NCBI RefSeq assembly: GCF_902859875.1
Contig: NZ_CADIKF010000035.1
Location: forward strand, 1 to 64,000
Source: Paraburkholderia solisilvae
GTDB lineage: Bacteria > Pseudomonadota > Gammaproteobacteria > Burkholderiales > Burkholderiaceae
Length of the DNA: 64,000 nt
Direction of reading: 5' to 3'
This document shows positions 1 through 8,680 of the stretch, piece after piece (positions within the stretch are counted from its first letter, which is position 1; each line of letters begins with the position of its first letter). The position numbers and the translations under genes were made by a program. The notes below the pieces were generated by a model, which made no database searches, had not been told where the DNA came from, and saw only the letters and a program-made list of their open reading frames with translations.

Positions 1-1274
1 CGCCCGCCTTCGCGCCGCAGATGTTTCCGTTTCATGTGGCGTGTGACGCGTGGCGGGGCAATAACAGTTTTGCGTGGGCGACGTCGCCAAAGGCGGAGGC
101 CGCGCAAGGGAGGGCGCCGGCTGCGCCGGTGTCGCGCGCGTCGTTACCGGAGAAGACCCAGGGCAAGGGCGTGCCGGTTATCCCGGCGGATTCGCCCGAT
201 GCGCCCGATGCGGACCATCACCCGGAGCAGGAGCCGACGCTGCCGGCTTCGCATGACCTCAGTGTGCCCATCAGGCTTGAGAAGGGCGTGTATTGCAACT
301 GGCGTATGCCGGGGTTTGTCAGCGAGTGTAGTGATGTGACGGAGACGGGTAGCTATATCGCGCTAGACGAACGCAAGCAGCCATGGCGTGATCGAGATGG
401 AACGCAAATTCGAGGAGGCGGAACATTTCCAACCGCTTTTGAGCTGTCGTATGACGAACGCAGGCAGTGCCTGTACGCGACCGTCAGGGTGAAGATCGTA
501 CCCGTGGACCTGTTCAAAGCGAATACAACGGGGAATGCACTATCCGGACTGGACAGCGAGAAGCAGTCCATACCATACCATCACGACATTCATTGGCAAT
601 GTGTCTCCAACGGGGTTGGCCGGCCTTTTAGGGGTTATGTCGTCGAGTATCGCGACGGAACTGGACCGCGCTTCGACGCTGAAGAGAAGAGACGCCACGT
701 CGAAGCCGTGTTGAACAGCCACGGCAGCAAGCTGATTCTCGACGGCTGCTCAAAGGCCGCATCGTGCGGGTGTCGCGTAGCGGTGTACTTCAGGGTTGAA
801 TTTCTGGTCAGCCTAAGGGGTGCGGAGGTCGGCGCGGGCAAGAAAATACATAAGACTCTTCATCTGTTCCCGCGGGTGCAGCGCGCTGATGCCGGATCGT
901 GGGGCGAGATCAGCATGTTGCAGATCAAGGACGAAGTCTGGGTTGATGACATGCGGGACACCAATGTCACCGCTCATGAATGCGGCCATCTGTTCAACTT
1001 TCCGGACGAATACTGGGAGTACGGTGGCTGGGTGCACAAGACGTACCTCAGCGGTGAAGAGTTGAATTTCAGCGTTGGAGAAGCGAACAGGGGCAACGAA
1101 ATCTGGCAGATACGTGCCCCGCGGAATGTCATGGGGGCTGCGTGCAATAACCCGATTCCAAAAGCTCGCGATGCTGCACCCAGCGCCTCGGTGCGCCCTT
1201 ACTACCTCGAATACATCAGGCGGCATTTTTCAAAGCTGACACACAAGAACTGGAAGGTTGGGTATGGCGATTAG
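1..1274 (+). CDS. Putative zinc metallopeptidase-like protein, probable T6SS accessory/effector (5' end may lie outside window)
   Basis: The frame is open from the window edge. The first ATG is at 21, but no stop precedes it, so the true start may be upstream. From 21 the product is 417 aa. The N-terminal ~80 residues are Ala/Pro-rich and low complexity. A zinc-protease signature HECGH sits at about residues 319-323, followed by LFNFPDEYWEYGG, with a later segment ending in NVMG. The HExxH plus a downstream aromatic/Asp-rich stretch suggests a metallopeptidase fold, but the family was not recognised. Two following genes on the same strand encode an exported protein (the ORFs overlap) and a PAAR-like protein. 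This arrangement is typical of VgrG/PAAR-linked effector-immunity cargo. The effector role is inference. Confidence 0.6.
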   Translation, partial: PAFAPQMFPFHVACDAWRGNNSFAWATSPKAEAAQGRAPAAPVSRASLPEKTQGKGVPVIPADSPDAPDADHHPEQEPTLPASHDLSVPIRLEKGVYCNWRMPGFVSECSDVTETGSYIALDERKQPWRDRDGTQIRGGGTFPTAFELSYDERRQCLYATVRVKIVPVDLFKANTTGNALSGLDSEKQSIPYHHDIHWQCVSNGVGRPFRGYVVEYRDGTGPRFDAEEKRRHVEAVLNSHGSKLILDGCSKAASCGCRVAVYFRVEFLVSLRGAEVGAGKKIHKTLHLFPRVQRADAGSWGEISMLQIKDEVWVDDMRDTNVTAHECGHLFNFPDEYWEYGGWVHKTYLSGEELNFSVGEANRGNEIWQIRAPRNVMGAACNNPIPKARDAAPSASVRPYYLEYIRRHFSKLTHKNWKVGYGD

Positions 1275-2697
1275 AAAACCCAACTTCGGCTTTGGAACAT
1301 TGACTGGTCAACTCTACGCACTATTGCTTTTTTGTTTTGGAGTGTTTGTCATGCAGGAAGCGTCTGCCGAAGAAAACGGCTTTCCGGTAGGTGAGGGCTT
1401 TGCGACCAGCTCGTTACTTGTTCTCCCGTACGGCGGCAACGGCATAGGCGTGTGGTTGTCGGGAAGAATCTACGTCGGACTATCGGATACCGCCGATTCA
1501 GATTTCAGCGGTGTCGGTCTTATTGACGCACGACTGTCGCCGGAAGACCTTAAGCAGGCAAACGACATTCATCGTCAGCTTTGCAAGGCTGTCGTTGAGA
1601 AACCCGCGAGCGACCTTGGCGATGCGGGGTCTCAGTTCTCGTACTCGGTGACATGTATGCGCAACGGCAAACTCGAATCGCACCGAGGGCGTCTCAACGA
1701 ACTGCCGCGTAACCTGGCATTTCTGCTTGATGATTACCGGCGCAAGAGCCTGAAAGACTATGCCAATCGTGGTCCTGCCATCGTCAAACTGGATGTGGCC
1801 GCTTTGGATGTGCAACGTGAAGCGGACAAGCTTGCCGTCTCTGTCAAGTTCATCAACAGCGGGCGTTATCCAATCATGATGGGCAGTCCAGATAGCTGGT
1901 CGAGCCAGTGGCAGGACAGGCTCAGGGTTGAAGGAAAAAATACGGACGATGCAACGCGTTGGAGCGTCGAACTCGCCGGGTTGCCTCTTGCCAACAAGGA
2001 TGAGTTTCCGGATGAAAACATCGTCGTTGCGGCAGGGACCAGCGTTACTTTCCGATTCCTCGCGGTACCGGATATGAAAATCAAACGAGGAACCTATCGC
2101 ATGAATGCCCTTGCAGTTACTGGGATAAGCGGTGACGGTGTGGTATCAACCATGGGACGAGTCAACTTCCATTCGGACCACTCCAAGCCGGCGACCGTAA
2201 CGTTTGACCACGACTACCCCTCCACACCAGAAGAACGTGAAAACTTCGAAGCCCAAAAGCGCGAAGCAATGTCATCGCAGCCCTTCTACCCCGGTTCAAC
2301 TTTCATCGAAGAAGGCTACTACCGCGCCGTATCCGACAGCGGACAGCGCAGCCGCTTCGTGAACAGGTTCTACAGGAACGACCCTGTGCCGGAAGTGAAG
2401 AACATGGTGGACGGCCACGGCCAGCCACTCCACGGCAAGCACCTGGGATGGACCTGGGAAGCCGAACCGCCGGCCGATGTTTACGCATTCGAGACGCAAT
2501 GCAAGCCGGGCAAGGTATGCCCGCGCACCGGCCACTGGTTTGCGCGCATCGAGTGGGACATGACGACGTATCCGCCCGAGTATGACGACAGCCTGGGCGA
2601 GATCATCCACTGCAGGCAAGGCCAGCCCATGCCCGCGTCCAGAAAAGCTTCCGGACAGGTCCGTGACGACGTGCGCTGGGAATGGATAGGAGTTTGA
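1264..2697 (+). CDS. Exported protein of unknown function, possible cognate immunity/partner protein
   Basis: 477 aa. ATG 1264 is preferred over TTG 1258 because GGAAGG at 1252-1257 is spaced 6 nt from it. The start overlaps the end of the preceding gene by 11 bp, so the two are translationally coupled. Residues about 1-35 contain a hydrophobic segment (LLLFCFGVFVM) followed by an ASA-E cleavage-like site, predicting export to the periplasm. The C-terminal part has a CPRTGHW motif and, near the end, IIHCRQGQPMP. This pattern resembles immunity-type proteins in polymorphic toxin loci, but only from memory. Adjacency to a metallopeptidase-like protein and a PAAR protein fits a periplasmic immunity role. 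No enzymatic motif is visible. Confidence 0.6.
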   Translation: MAIRKPNFGFGTLTGQLYALLLFCFGVFVMQEASAEENGFPVGEGFATSSLLVLPYGGNGIGVWLSGRIYVGLSDTADSDFSGVGLIDARLSPEDLKQANDIHRQLCKAVVEKPASDLGDAGSQFSYSVTCMRNGKLESHRGRLNELPRNLAFLLDDYRRKSLKDYANRGPAIVKLDVAALDVQREADKLAVSVKFINSGRYPIMMGSPDSWSSQWQDRLRVEGKNTDDATRWSVELAGLPLANKDEFPDENIVVAAGTSVTFRFLAVPDMKIKRGTYRMNALAVTGISGDGVVSTMGRVNFHSDHSKPATVTFDHDYPSTPEERENFEAQKREAMSSQPFYPGSTFIEEGYYRAVSDSGQRSRFVNRFYRNDPVPEVKNMVDGHGQPLHGKHLGWTWEAEPPADVYAFETQCKPGKVCPRTGHWFARIEWDMTTYPPEYDDSLGEIIHCRQGQPMPASRKASGQVRDDVRWEWIGV

Positions 2698-2700
2698 ACC

Positions 2701-3018
2701 ATGCCGCGACGCGCATACATCATGCAGTTCGACAAAACGACGAGCGGCGGCCTCGTGCTCGATGGCGATCCCGACATGCAGGCGCTAGGCCGCAGCTTCA
2801 GCTACCTCTACGCACGCGTGTCGTGTCCGGCGTGCAATACGGAGGGTTTCATCGCTCCGGACGGCGAGCGTCCCGACGACCGCATGCTGGACAAACAGCC
2901 TGCCCTCGACGGCGACATCTGCTGCTGCAAGTGCGAGCCGAAACCGCGCGTGCTGGCCTCGCAGGACGACATGGTCGTCTGGACGTCAACATACGCCTCT
3001 CCCCTCGCATTCCTCTGA
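2701..3018 (+). CDS. PAAR-domain-like protein (T6SS spike tip)
   Basis: 105 aa, starting 3 bp after the preceding stop. It has the layout of small Burkholderiaceae PAAR proteins. An N-terminal TTSGGLVLDGD segment carries the usual T-x-x-G-G-x-V start. Next come a CPACNTEG zinc-ribbon-like segment and an ALDGDICCCKCEP segment corresponding to the usual A-x-x-GD-x-V-x-CxC region. PAAR proteins sharpen the VgrG spike and deliver effectors in type VI secretion. The four or more cysteines are probably metal-binding, as in this subgroup. Together with the two upstream genes it suggests a vgrG-linked cargo cassette, with vgrG expected just left of the window. Confidence 0.65.
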   Translation: MPRRAYIMQFDKTTSGGLVLDGDPDMQALGRSFSYLYARVSCPACNTEGFIAPDGERPDDRMLDKQPALDGDICCCKCEPKPRVLASQDDMVVWTSTYASPLAFL

Positions 3019-3305
3019 CCATGTCCCGGTCATTCGACCGATACCCGCCGCCCCACCCGCCTGCGATGCTTACGCCCATGCGCGCATCCATAGCCCTATG
3101 CGAAGCCGCGCGCACACTACTACCGCATGTGGCCCCGCATTAAACACTTCGCATCGGCAATCGCCCAACAAAGCTCAAAACTGCGATTTGCGCATTGCAC
3201 TCCTCGTTCCGATCGCCAATAGTAGAACGACATGCGCGCCAGCCATCCTGCCGGGCGCGCGATGTCTTTCCTGCCTTCTGACCTTCCTACGAAGAGGAGC
3301 CGATC

Positions 3306-3635
3306 GTGCACAAGTCCACCGCTACGCTGCAACTCGCCGCCGCACTTGCTCTCGCGAGCGCCGCCGGCTTCGCAAACGCGCAAGGGTTGTCCGTCTATGA
3401 CGACGTCCACGCGCCGCAAAACAGCACGAAGCTGATGCCGAACGCGCCGCGCGGCAGCGAGTACCCGACGCACGGCAACCGCCAGGCGGGCGAACTCGAT
3501 CTGAATCCGACCGACCCGCGCGCGCAACTGGTGAACGGCCTGCCGAACAACGCGGAAGCCGGCGGCTACGGCGCGCCGCTCGCCGGCTGGCACGGCGCCG
3601 GCACGCCGCCTCCTGCCGGACAGAAAATGGAATGA
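3306..3635 (+). CDS. Small secreted protein of unknown function
   Basis: 109 aa. The start is a GTG at 3306 with AGAGGAG 7 nt upstream. A clear signal peptide spans about residues 1-25 (MHKST... ALASAAGFANAQ), ending in an ANA-Q type cleavage site. The mature part is short, polar and rich in Pro, Asn and Gly, with no cysteine and no recognised domain. It is flanked by non-coding DNA on both sides and appears monocistronic. Codon use matches its neighbours. Function unknown; a periplasmic or exported location is the only inference supported. Confidence 0.6.
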   Translation: MHKSTATLQLAAALALASAAGFANAQGLSVYDDVHAPQNSTKLMPNAPRGSEYPTHGNRQAGELDLNPTDPRAQLVNGLPNNAEAGGYGAPLAGWHGAGTPPPAGQKME

Positions 3636-3719
3636 GCGTCGGCGCCGTGCGCATTGAAAACGCGCGCGAGCACGCGGCAGGCAAGCGTTGCCGAACACGC
3701 GGCTGATCGATGCATGCCA

Positions 3720-3750
3720 TCGGACGAAATCCGGACGAAATCCGGACGAA
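3720..3750. repeat. Three tandem copies of an 11-bp motif
   Basis: The unit CCGGACGAAAT occurs about three times in tandem (first copy missing the leading C, last copy running into an A-tract). It lies between the convergent small secreted protein and the ABC binding-protein gene, directly beside the terminator at 3749-3771. Confidence 0.7.
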
Positions 3751-3771
3751 AAAAAGCCCGCTTGCGCGGGC
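3749..3771 (-). terminator. Rho-independent terminator for the ABC binding-protein gene
   Basis: GCCCGC-TTGC-GCGGGC is a perfect 6-bp stem with a 4-nt loop (3756-3771), flanked on the left by seven A residues that read as a T-tract on the minus strand. It lies about 110 bp beyond the stop of the minus-strand gene at 3882. Confidence 0.75.
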
Positions 3772-3881
3772 AACCTTCGCGGCGGAGAAACCGACAAAGC
3801 CTGACTAAAAACGGCGAAAGGACCGACCCATTGCCGGCGCGGCGCAGCGCGCAGCCGCGCGCGCCGCCGCATGTCATCGCG

Positions 3882-5156
3882 TCACTTCTTGTAGATCCGT
3901 TTGCGCGTCTCTTCGAGCTGCGCAAGAATCGAATCGAGCCTGGTCGGATCGGAAATGAACTGCTGCATTCCCTTCATCCCTTCGTCGGCCATTTCCTTCG
4001 TCATATCGCGATCGTAGAACTGCGCAATGCCGCCCTTCGTGTTCGCGAGAATCTGGAAGCCGATCTTCGAAATCGGATCTTCCGGTTCCGGCGATTTGCT
4101 GTTCGCCGACAGCGAACCGAGCCCCTTCGCGAGTTGCGCGCCGACCTCCGGCGTCTCGACAAACGCGAGGAACGCGTGCGCATCGGCCTTGTTCTTCGCG
4201 CGCGACGGAATATGCAGCGATTCGACCGGACCGTCTTCGGCGGTCGGCACGTTCGCATCGATAATCGGGAACTGGAAGTAGCCCATCTGCGGCTTCACGT
4301 TCGCCGGGAAACCGCCGGTAATGAACGTGCCCATCAGCATCATCGCGGCCTTGCCCTGGAACAGGAACGGCTGCGCGGCGTCGAGATCGTACGACAGCGA
4401 GTTGTCGATAAAGTCGTGATCGTCGATCAGCTGCTTCCACGTCGTGTAGACCTTTTTCACGCGCGGGTCGGTGTACGGAATCTCGCCGGCCATCAGCTTC
4501 TGGTGGAACGCATTGCCGTTCAGGCGCAAGTCGAGATAGTCGAACCAGCCGGCAAGCGTCCACGCGTCGCGGCCGCCGACCGCAAACGGCGTGATGCCCG
4601 CGGCCTTCAGCTTGCGGCAGGCGTCCATCAACTGGTCCCAGGTCTTCGGCTCGCCGGCAATGCCGGCCTTCTGGAACAGGTCTTTGCGATAGAACAGCCC
4701 CCACGAGTAATAGACGGTCGGCGCCGCGTACTGCTTGCCATCCACCGTCGACGCTTCCTTCGTGGATGCGTACGTGCTGTCCCAGTTGTTCTTCTTCCAG
4801 TCGCCGCTCAGGTCTTCGAACAATCCGCGCCGCGCGTAGTACGCCATCCGCTCGCCGTTGTGCCAGTTCACGATATCCGGTGCGACCGTCGTCAGCCAAC
4901 CCGGCAACTGGACCTTGTACGCTTCCTCGTCGACGAACGACGCCTTCACGTCGACATTCGGATGCGCCTTCCTGAATTCGTCGAGCACCTGCTGCCAGAC
5001 CGCGCGCTGGCTTGCGCCCTTGAACGCGATATTGATCGTCATCGTGTCCGCATGCGCGGCCGCCGGAAACGACAACGCGCCGGACGCCGCCGCAGCGGCA
5101 AACGCGAATGCCGCGGCGATGCGTGTGCCGCGTGTCTTGAGTGCTTTGAGGGTCAT
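3882..5156 (-). CDS. Sugar ABC transporter, periplasmic solute-binding protein (family 1)
   Basis: 424 aa. ATG at 5156 has AAGGAGA about 8 nt upstream. A signal peptide spans about residues 1-36, ending AAAHA-D. The mature chain has the family 1 layout seen in maltose- and oligosaccharide-binding proteins: MTINIAFKGASQRAVW, then DIVNWHNGERM, then YYSWGLFYRKDLFQKAG, and TWDQLMDACRKLKAAGITPFAVGG in the middle. It would bind a sugar, probably a beta-galactoside given the GH42 gene upstream, and deliver it to a membrane permease. No permease gene lies in this locus. Two AGCGCT motifs related to the LacI operator lie just upstream, so it may have its own regulated promoter. Confidence 0.9.
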   Translation of the reverse strand: MTLKALKTRGTRIAAAFAFAAAAASGALSFPAAAHADTMTINIAFKGASQRAVWQQVLDEFRKAHPNVDVKASFVDEEAYKVQLPGWLTTVAPDIVNWHNGERMAYYARRGLFEDLSGDWKKNNWDSTYASTKEASTVDGKQYAAPTVYYSWGLFYRKDLFQKAGIAGEPKTWDQLMDACRKLKAAGITPFAVGGRDAWTLAGWFDYLDLRLNGNAFHQKLMAGEIPYTDPRVKKVYTTWKQLIDDHDFIDNSLSYDLDAAQPFLFQGKAAMMLMGTFITGGFPANVKPQMGYFQFPIIDANVPTAEDGPVESLHIPSRAKNKADAHAFLAFVETPEVGAQLAKGLGSLSANSKSPEPEDPISKIGFQILANTKGGIAQFYDRDMTKEMADEGMKGMQQFISDPTRLDSILAQLEETRKRIYKK

Positions 5157-5184
5157 GCCTGTGTCTCCTTTGTCGGCCGGAGTT

Positions 5185-5198
5185 AGCGCTTTAGCGCT
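5185..5198. promoter_or_regulatory. Candidate secondary LacI-type operator upstream of the binding-protein gene
   Basis: AGCGCT-TT-AGCGCT: two copies of the palindromic core AGCGCT spaced 8 bp start to start. The same core forms the centre of the 16-bp palindrome upstream of the ABC ATPase gene at 8504-8519. It lies about 29 bp upstream of the binding-protein ATG. Inference from shared core only. Confidence 0.45.
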
Positions 5199-5321
5199 TG
5201 GTCCGGACCCATGCTATTGCGCGTTCTAGGTTCTTGGGCACTGCTATCGGTTTAAGCCATCTTCAACGCCGCCGCGAATGTGTTCATCACGCTCGCGTCC
5301 GTTATCGCGGCTTCGTGCCGG

Positions 5322-7292
5322 TTAGCGCGTCCGGTACGCGGCCACGCCTTGCGGTTCGATCTCGCGCGTACCGATCACGAAATCAGCCGCATCGACGCCG
5401 TCGATTCCATGTGCACGCTCGCCGTAGTTGAACATGTAAGTAAGCGCGCCGCGCCGGCTCACGCGCACGCTGTCGCCGAGCACGCGCGGCGTGAGCCCGG
5501 CCTCGGCCGCGATACGCGCGAACAGCTGTTCGGTGAGCCGCTCGTCGAACACGCTCGCAAAGTAATGCGCCGAGCCGCGACGCACGTAAGCCGGATGACC
5601 ATCGGCAAAGCGCGCGCTGACCTCGAGCGACGGATCCTCGCCGACCTCGATCAGATCGCGCCAATGACGTCCGCGGCCTTCGGTCTGCGCATCGACGCGC
5701 ACCGTTTCCGTCACATTCGGCCGCAGCGACTCGACGCGCCACACGCGCATCGGCAGCAACGCCGCGAGCGGCCCCGGCGGCAACTGCGCGGGTATCCGCA
5801 AGTCGCGCGTCTTCGAACCGCTGCGCGGACCGAACACGACATGCGCACCGCTCGCTTCGACGCGTGCGGCGAAGTCATCCGGCACCACCGGCAGCGGCGG
5901 CACGACAATCAGTGCATAGCCATCGAGCGGTGCGTTCGCCGGAATCACATCGACATCGAAGCCGAGCGCGCGCAGCGCCGAGTAATACTCGAACGCGAAG
6001 CGCGGGTAATGAAAGTCCGCGCCTTGCGGATGAATCTCGAACAGCCACTTCGCCTCGTAGTCGTAGACGAGCGCGACCTTGGTGCGCACCGCGGCGTCGG
6101 CATCGGCATTCGCCGCGGCGACCGCGCGAATCTCTTGCGCGACGCGCGCCGCTTCATGCGCGCCGATATCGAAGCGGTTATCGGGCGTGTTGAGCCCCGC
6201 ATGCATCTGCTCCTGCGCGAACGGCGCCTGCCGCCATCTGAAGTACGACACGCAGCCGGCGCCATGCGCGAACGCTTCCCAGCTCCACAGCCGCACCATG
6301 CCGGGCAGCGGCGCCGGATTCCAGTCCGCCCAGTTCACCGGCCCCGGCTGCTGCTCCATCACCCAGAACGGCAGCTTCGACATGCCGCGATACACATCGT
6401 GATTGAACGACGCGAAATCCGGATGCCCCATGCGCAGCCATTTCGCCTTCAGGTCCGGCGCGAACCATTGCTGGTCGAGTGCGCCGAGCGGATAGCTGTC
6501 CCACGTGGCGACGTCGAGATCGGCGGCGACCTTGTAGTGATCGAATTCGTTGAAGAGCTGCATGAAGTTGTGCGCAACCGGCCGCCCCGGCGAACGCGCG
6601 CGGATAATCTCGACCTGCATCCGGTTGTAGCGCGCCACTTCATCCGACGCGAAGCGCCGGTAATCGAGCCGATGCGACGGATGCGCTTCGGTGACCGTCT
6701 CGACCGGCGCATCGATCTCGTCGAAGCTGCGATATTCCATGCTCCAGAACACGGTGCCCCAGGCGCGGTTCAGCGCATCGATCGTCTGGTAGCGCGCTTT
6801 CAGCCATTCGCGAAAACGCGCGAGCGCCGCCGGCGAATAGCTGACCACCGTGTTGTGACAGCCGTACTCGTTATCGGTCTGCCAGAACGCAACGGCCGGA
6901 TGCTTGCCATAACGCTCAGCCACCGCCGTGCAAATCGTGCGCGACGCTTCGAAATACGATGGCGACGAAAAGTCGTAGTGACGGCGCGAGCCGAACGCAC
7001 GCGGCCGCCCGTTGGCGCCGACCGGCAAAATGTCAGGATGACGATCGATCAGCCATTTCGGCGGCGTCGCAGTCGGCGTGCACATCACCACCTTCAGGCC
7101 CGCATTGCCAAGCACATCGATCGCCTGGTCGAGCCACGCCCAGTCATATTCGCCAGGCGCCGGTTCAATGCGGCTCCACGCGAATTCGCCGATCCGCACC
7201 TGCTCGATGCCGAGCGTTTTCATGCGGCGCGCGTCGTCTTCCCACATCGACTGCGGCCAGTGTTCCGGGTAGTAGCAAACGCCGAGGCGCAT
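5322..7292 (-). CDS. Beta-galactosidase, glycoside hydrolase family 42
   Basis: 656 aa, typical GH42 length. It hydrolyses terminal beta-galactosides in the cytoplasm. The N-terminal TIM barrel starts MRLGVCYYPEHWP, a hallmark of the family. The acid/base is Glu142 in QTDNEYGCH, and the nucleophile is Glu313 in WVMEQQPGPVNW. A trimerisation domain (about residues 400-600) and a small C-terminal beta domain follow. No signal peptide is seen, so it acts on imported substrate. It starts 11 bp after the ABC ATPase stop, with AAAGGA overlapping that stop, so the two are co-transcribed. A 165-bp gap separates it from the binding-protein gene downstream. Confidence 0.93.
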   Translation of the reverse strand: MRLGVCYYPEHWPQSMWEDDARRMKTLGIEQVRIGEFAWSRIEPAPGEYDWAWLDQAIDVLGNAGLKVVMCTPTATPPKWLIDRHPDILPVGANGRPRAFGSRRHYDFSSPSYFEASRTICTAVAERYGKHPAVAFWQTDNEYGCHNTVVSYSPAALARFREWLKARYQTIDALNRAWGTVFWSMEYRSFDEIDAPVETVTEAHPSHRLDYRRFASDEVARYNRMQVEIIRARSPGRPVAHNFMQLFNEFDHYKVAADLDVATWDSYPLGALDQQWFAPDLKAKWLRMGHPDFASFNHDVYRGMSKLPFWVMEQQPGPVNWADWNPAPLPGMVRLWSWEAFAHGAGCVSYFRWRQAPFAQEQMHAGLNTPDNRFDIGAHEAARVAQEIRAVAAANADADAAVRTKVALVYDYEAKWLFEIHPQGADFHYPRFAFEYYSALRALGFDVDVIPANAPLDGYALIVVPPLPVVPDDFAARVEASGAHVVFGPRSGSKTRDLRIPAQLPPGPLAALLPMRVWRVESLRPNVTETVRVDAQTEGRGRHWRDLIEVGEDPSLEVSARFADGHPAYVRRGSAHYFASVFDERLTEQLFARIAAEAGLTPRVLGDSVRVSRRGALTYMFNYGERAHGIDGVDAADFVIGTREIEPQGVAAYRTR

Positions 7293-7303
7293 CGAAGAGT
7301 CCT

Positions 7304-8467
7304 TTATGCGTTGAGTGCGACGGGCGCGGCGCCGCGTGCGGGCACCGCAAAACCGTCTTCCGTGAACAGATGACAGGCGGCGGGATGGGCGCGAAATGTC
7401 ACGCGCTCGCCGAGCGCGACCTGTGCGCCGCCCGGTACTTTCGCGATCAGCGTGTCGCCGCCCGGTTGATCGAGGTGCACATAGCTGTGCTCGCCGAGAT
7501 GCTCGACGAGCGATACGCCGCGGGTGAGCGTCGAATCAGATGCGGCGCCGCTTGTCGCGGCATCGACCAGTTCGAGATGCTCGGGCCGCACGCCGAACGT
7601 AACCGGCTGCGCGCGCTGCAAGCCGCCGCCGTTCGCATCGACACGCATGCGCTCGCCGCTATGCGCAAGCGCGACCGTCACGCCTTGCGCATCGACGGAC
7701 GCGACCGTCGCGGGCAGGAAGTTCATGCGCGGCGAGCCGATAAAGCCGGCGACAAAACGGCTCGCGGGCCGGTGATACAACTCGAGCGGTGCGCCGATTT
7801 GCGCGATGCTGCCGTGGCGTTCCGTGTCTTTGCCTGCGTGCAGCAGCACGATGCGATCGGCGAGCGTCATGGCCTCGGTCTGATCGTGCGTCACATAGAC
7901 GACGCTCGCCTTCGCGAACTGCCGGTGCAGCTTCGCGATTTCAATGCGAGTCTGGCCGCGCAACGTCGCATCGAGATTCGACAGCGGCTCGTCGAACAGA
8001 AACACGCCCGGTTCGCGCACGATCGCGCGGCCGATCGCGACGCGCTGCCGCTGGCCGCCGGACAGCGCGCGCGGCCGGCGCTCGAGCAGCGCTTCGAGTT
8101 GCAGAATGCGCGCCGCTTCGCGCACCTTGCGGTCGATCTCGCTCTTCGCGACTTTCGCGAGCTTCAGACCGAACGCCATGTTCTCGTAGACGCTCATATG
8201 CGGAAAGAGCGCGTAGCTCTGAAACACCATCGCGACGCCGCGCTCGGCCGACGGCACGTCGTTGACGATGCGCCCGCCGATCGACAGGTCGCCGTCGGTC
8301 ACGTCTTCGAGGCCCGCGATCATCCGCAGCAGCGTCGACTTGCCGCAACCGGACGGCCCGAGAAACACGCAGAACTCGTTTTCGCCGATCTCGAGATCGA
8401 CGTTGCGAATCACCGGCGCGCCGTCGCCGTACGCTTTCTGTACGCCGCGCAACGAAATGCTCGCCAT
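7304..8467 (-). CDS. Sugar ABC transporter ATP-binding protein (MsmK/UgpC type)
   Basis: 387 aa. The start MASISLRG at 8467 is chosen from the family N-terminus and the GGAG motifs just upstream, not from the longer open frame. Motifs: Walker A GPSGCGKST at about 37-45, signature LSGGQRQRVAIGRA, Walker B VFLFDEPLSNLD, H-loop YVTHDQTEAM. A C-terminal TOBE-type regulatory region follows, as in MalK/UgpC proteins. It would energise sugar import and can often serve several permeases. It is first in the operon ATPase-GH42-(gap)-binding protein. The partner membrane subunits are absent here, so it must work with permeases encoded elsewhere or the locus is incomplete. Confidence 0.92.
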   Translation of the reverse strand: MASISLRGVQKAYGDGAPVIRNVDLEIGENEFCVFLGPSGCGKSTLLRMIAGLEDVTDGDLSIGGRIVNDVPSAERGVAMVFQSYALFPHMSVYENMAFGLKLAKVAKSEIDRKVREAARILQLEALLERRPRALSGGQRQRVAIGRAIVREPGVFLFDEPLSNLDATLRGQTRIEIAKLHRQFAKASVVYVTHDQTEAMTLADRIVLLHAGKDTERHGSIAQIGAPLELYHRPASRFVAGFIGSPRMNFLPATVASVDAQGVTVALAHSGERMRVDANGGGLQRAQPVTFGVRPEHLELVDAATSGAASDSTLTRGVSLVEHLGEHSYVHLDQPGGDTLIAKVPGGAQVALGERVTFRAHPAACHLFTEDGFAVPARGAAPVALNA

Positions 8468-8503
8468 ACGTCTCCACTCCATGTTTAAATCGCCGGAGCC
8501 GGA

Positions 8504-8519
8504 GATTAAGCGCTTAATC
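8504..8519. promoter_or_regulatory. LacI-family operator (perfect 16-bp palindrome)
   Basis: GATTAAGCGCTTAATC is a perfect 16-bp inverted repeat in the divergent region between the ABC ATPase gene and the LacI regulator. Its CG-centred palindrome is the usual form of a LacI/GalR-family operator. It lies 37 bp upstream of the ATPase start and just downstream of the candidate minus-strand promoter. Confidence 0.75.
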
Positions 8520-8566
8520 AGCAGGACCAAAAAACGATCGCCGTTGCGATCCGTTTTGCCCTTCTG

Positions 8567-8595
8567 ACTATACGAAGCGTTGTCTCCGATCTCAT
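8567..8595 (-). promoter_or_regulatory. Candidate sigma70 promoter for the ATPase-GH42 operon
   Basis: On the minus strand ATGAGA (-35, forward 8590-8595) and TATAGT (-10, forward 8567-8572) are separated by exactly 17 bp. The 16-bp palindromic operator lies about 47 bp downstream, between promoter and start codon. That position suits repression by blocking elongation or early transcription. Confidence 0.4.
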
Positions 8596-8680
8596 TCTGT
8601 TTGTGCGGGAATGGTGCCGCGCGCCGCGTCGCAACGCAAATCCTGAGAAAACATCCCACATACTGACCACACCAGACACG

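Noticed and set aside
3654..5186. 510-codon plus-strand open frame
   Set aside because: Antisense to the clear ABC binding-protein gene; arginine-biased with no domain.
5280..7373. 697-codon plus-strand open frame
   Set aside because: Antisense to the GH42 gene, whose catalytic motifs prove the minus strand is coding.
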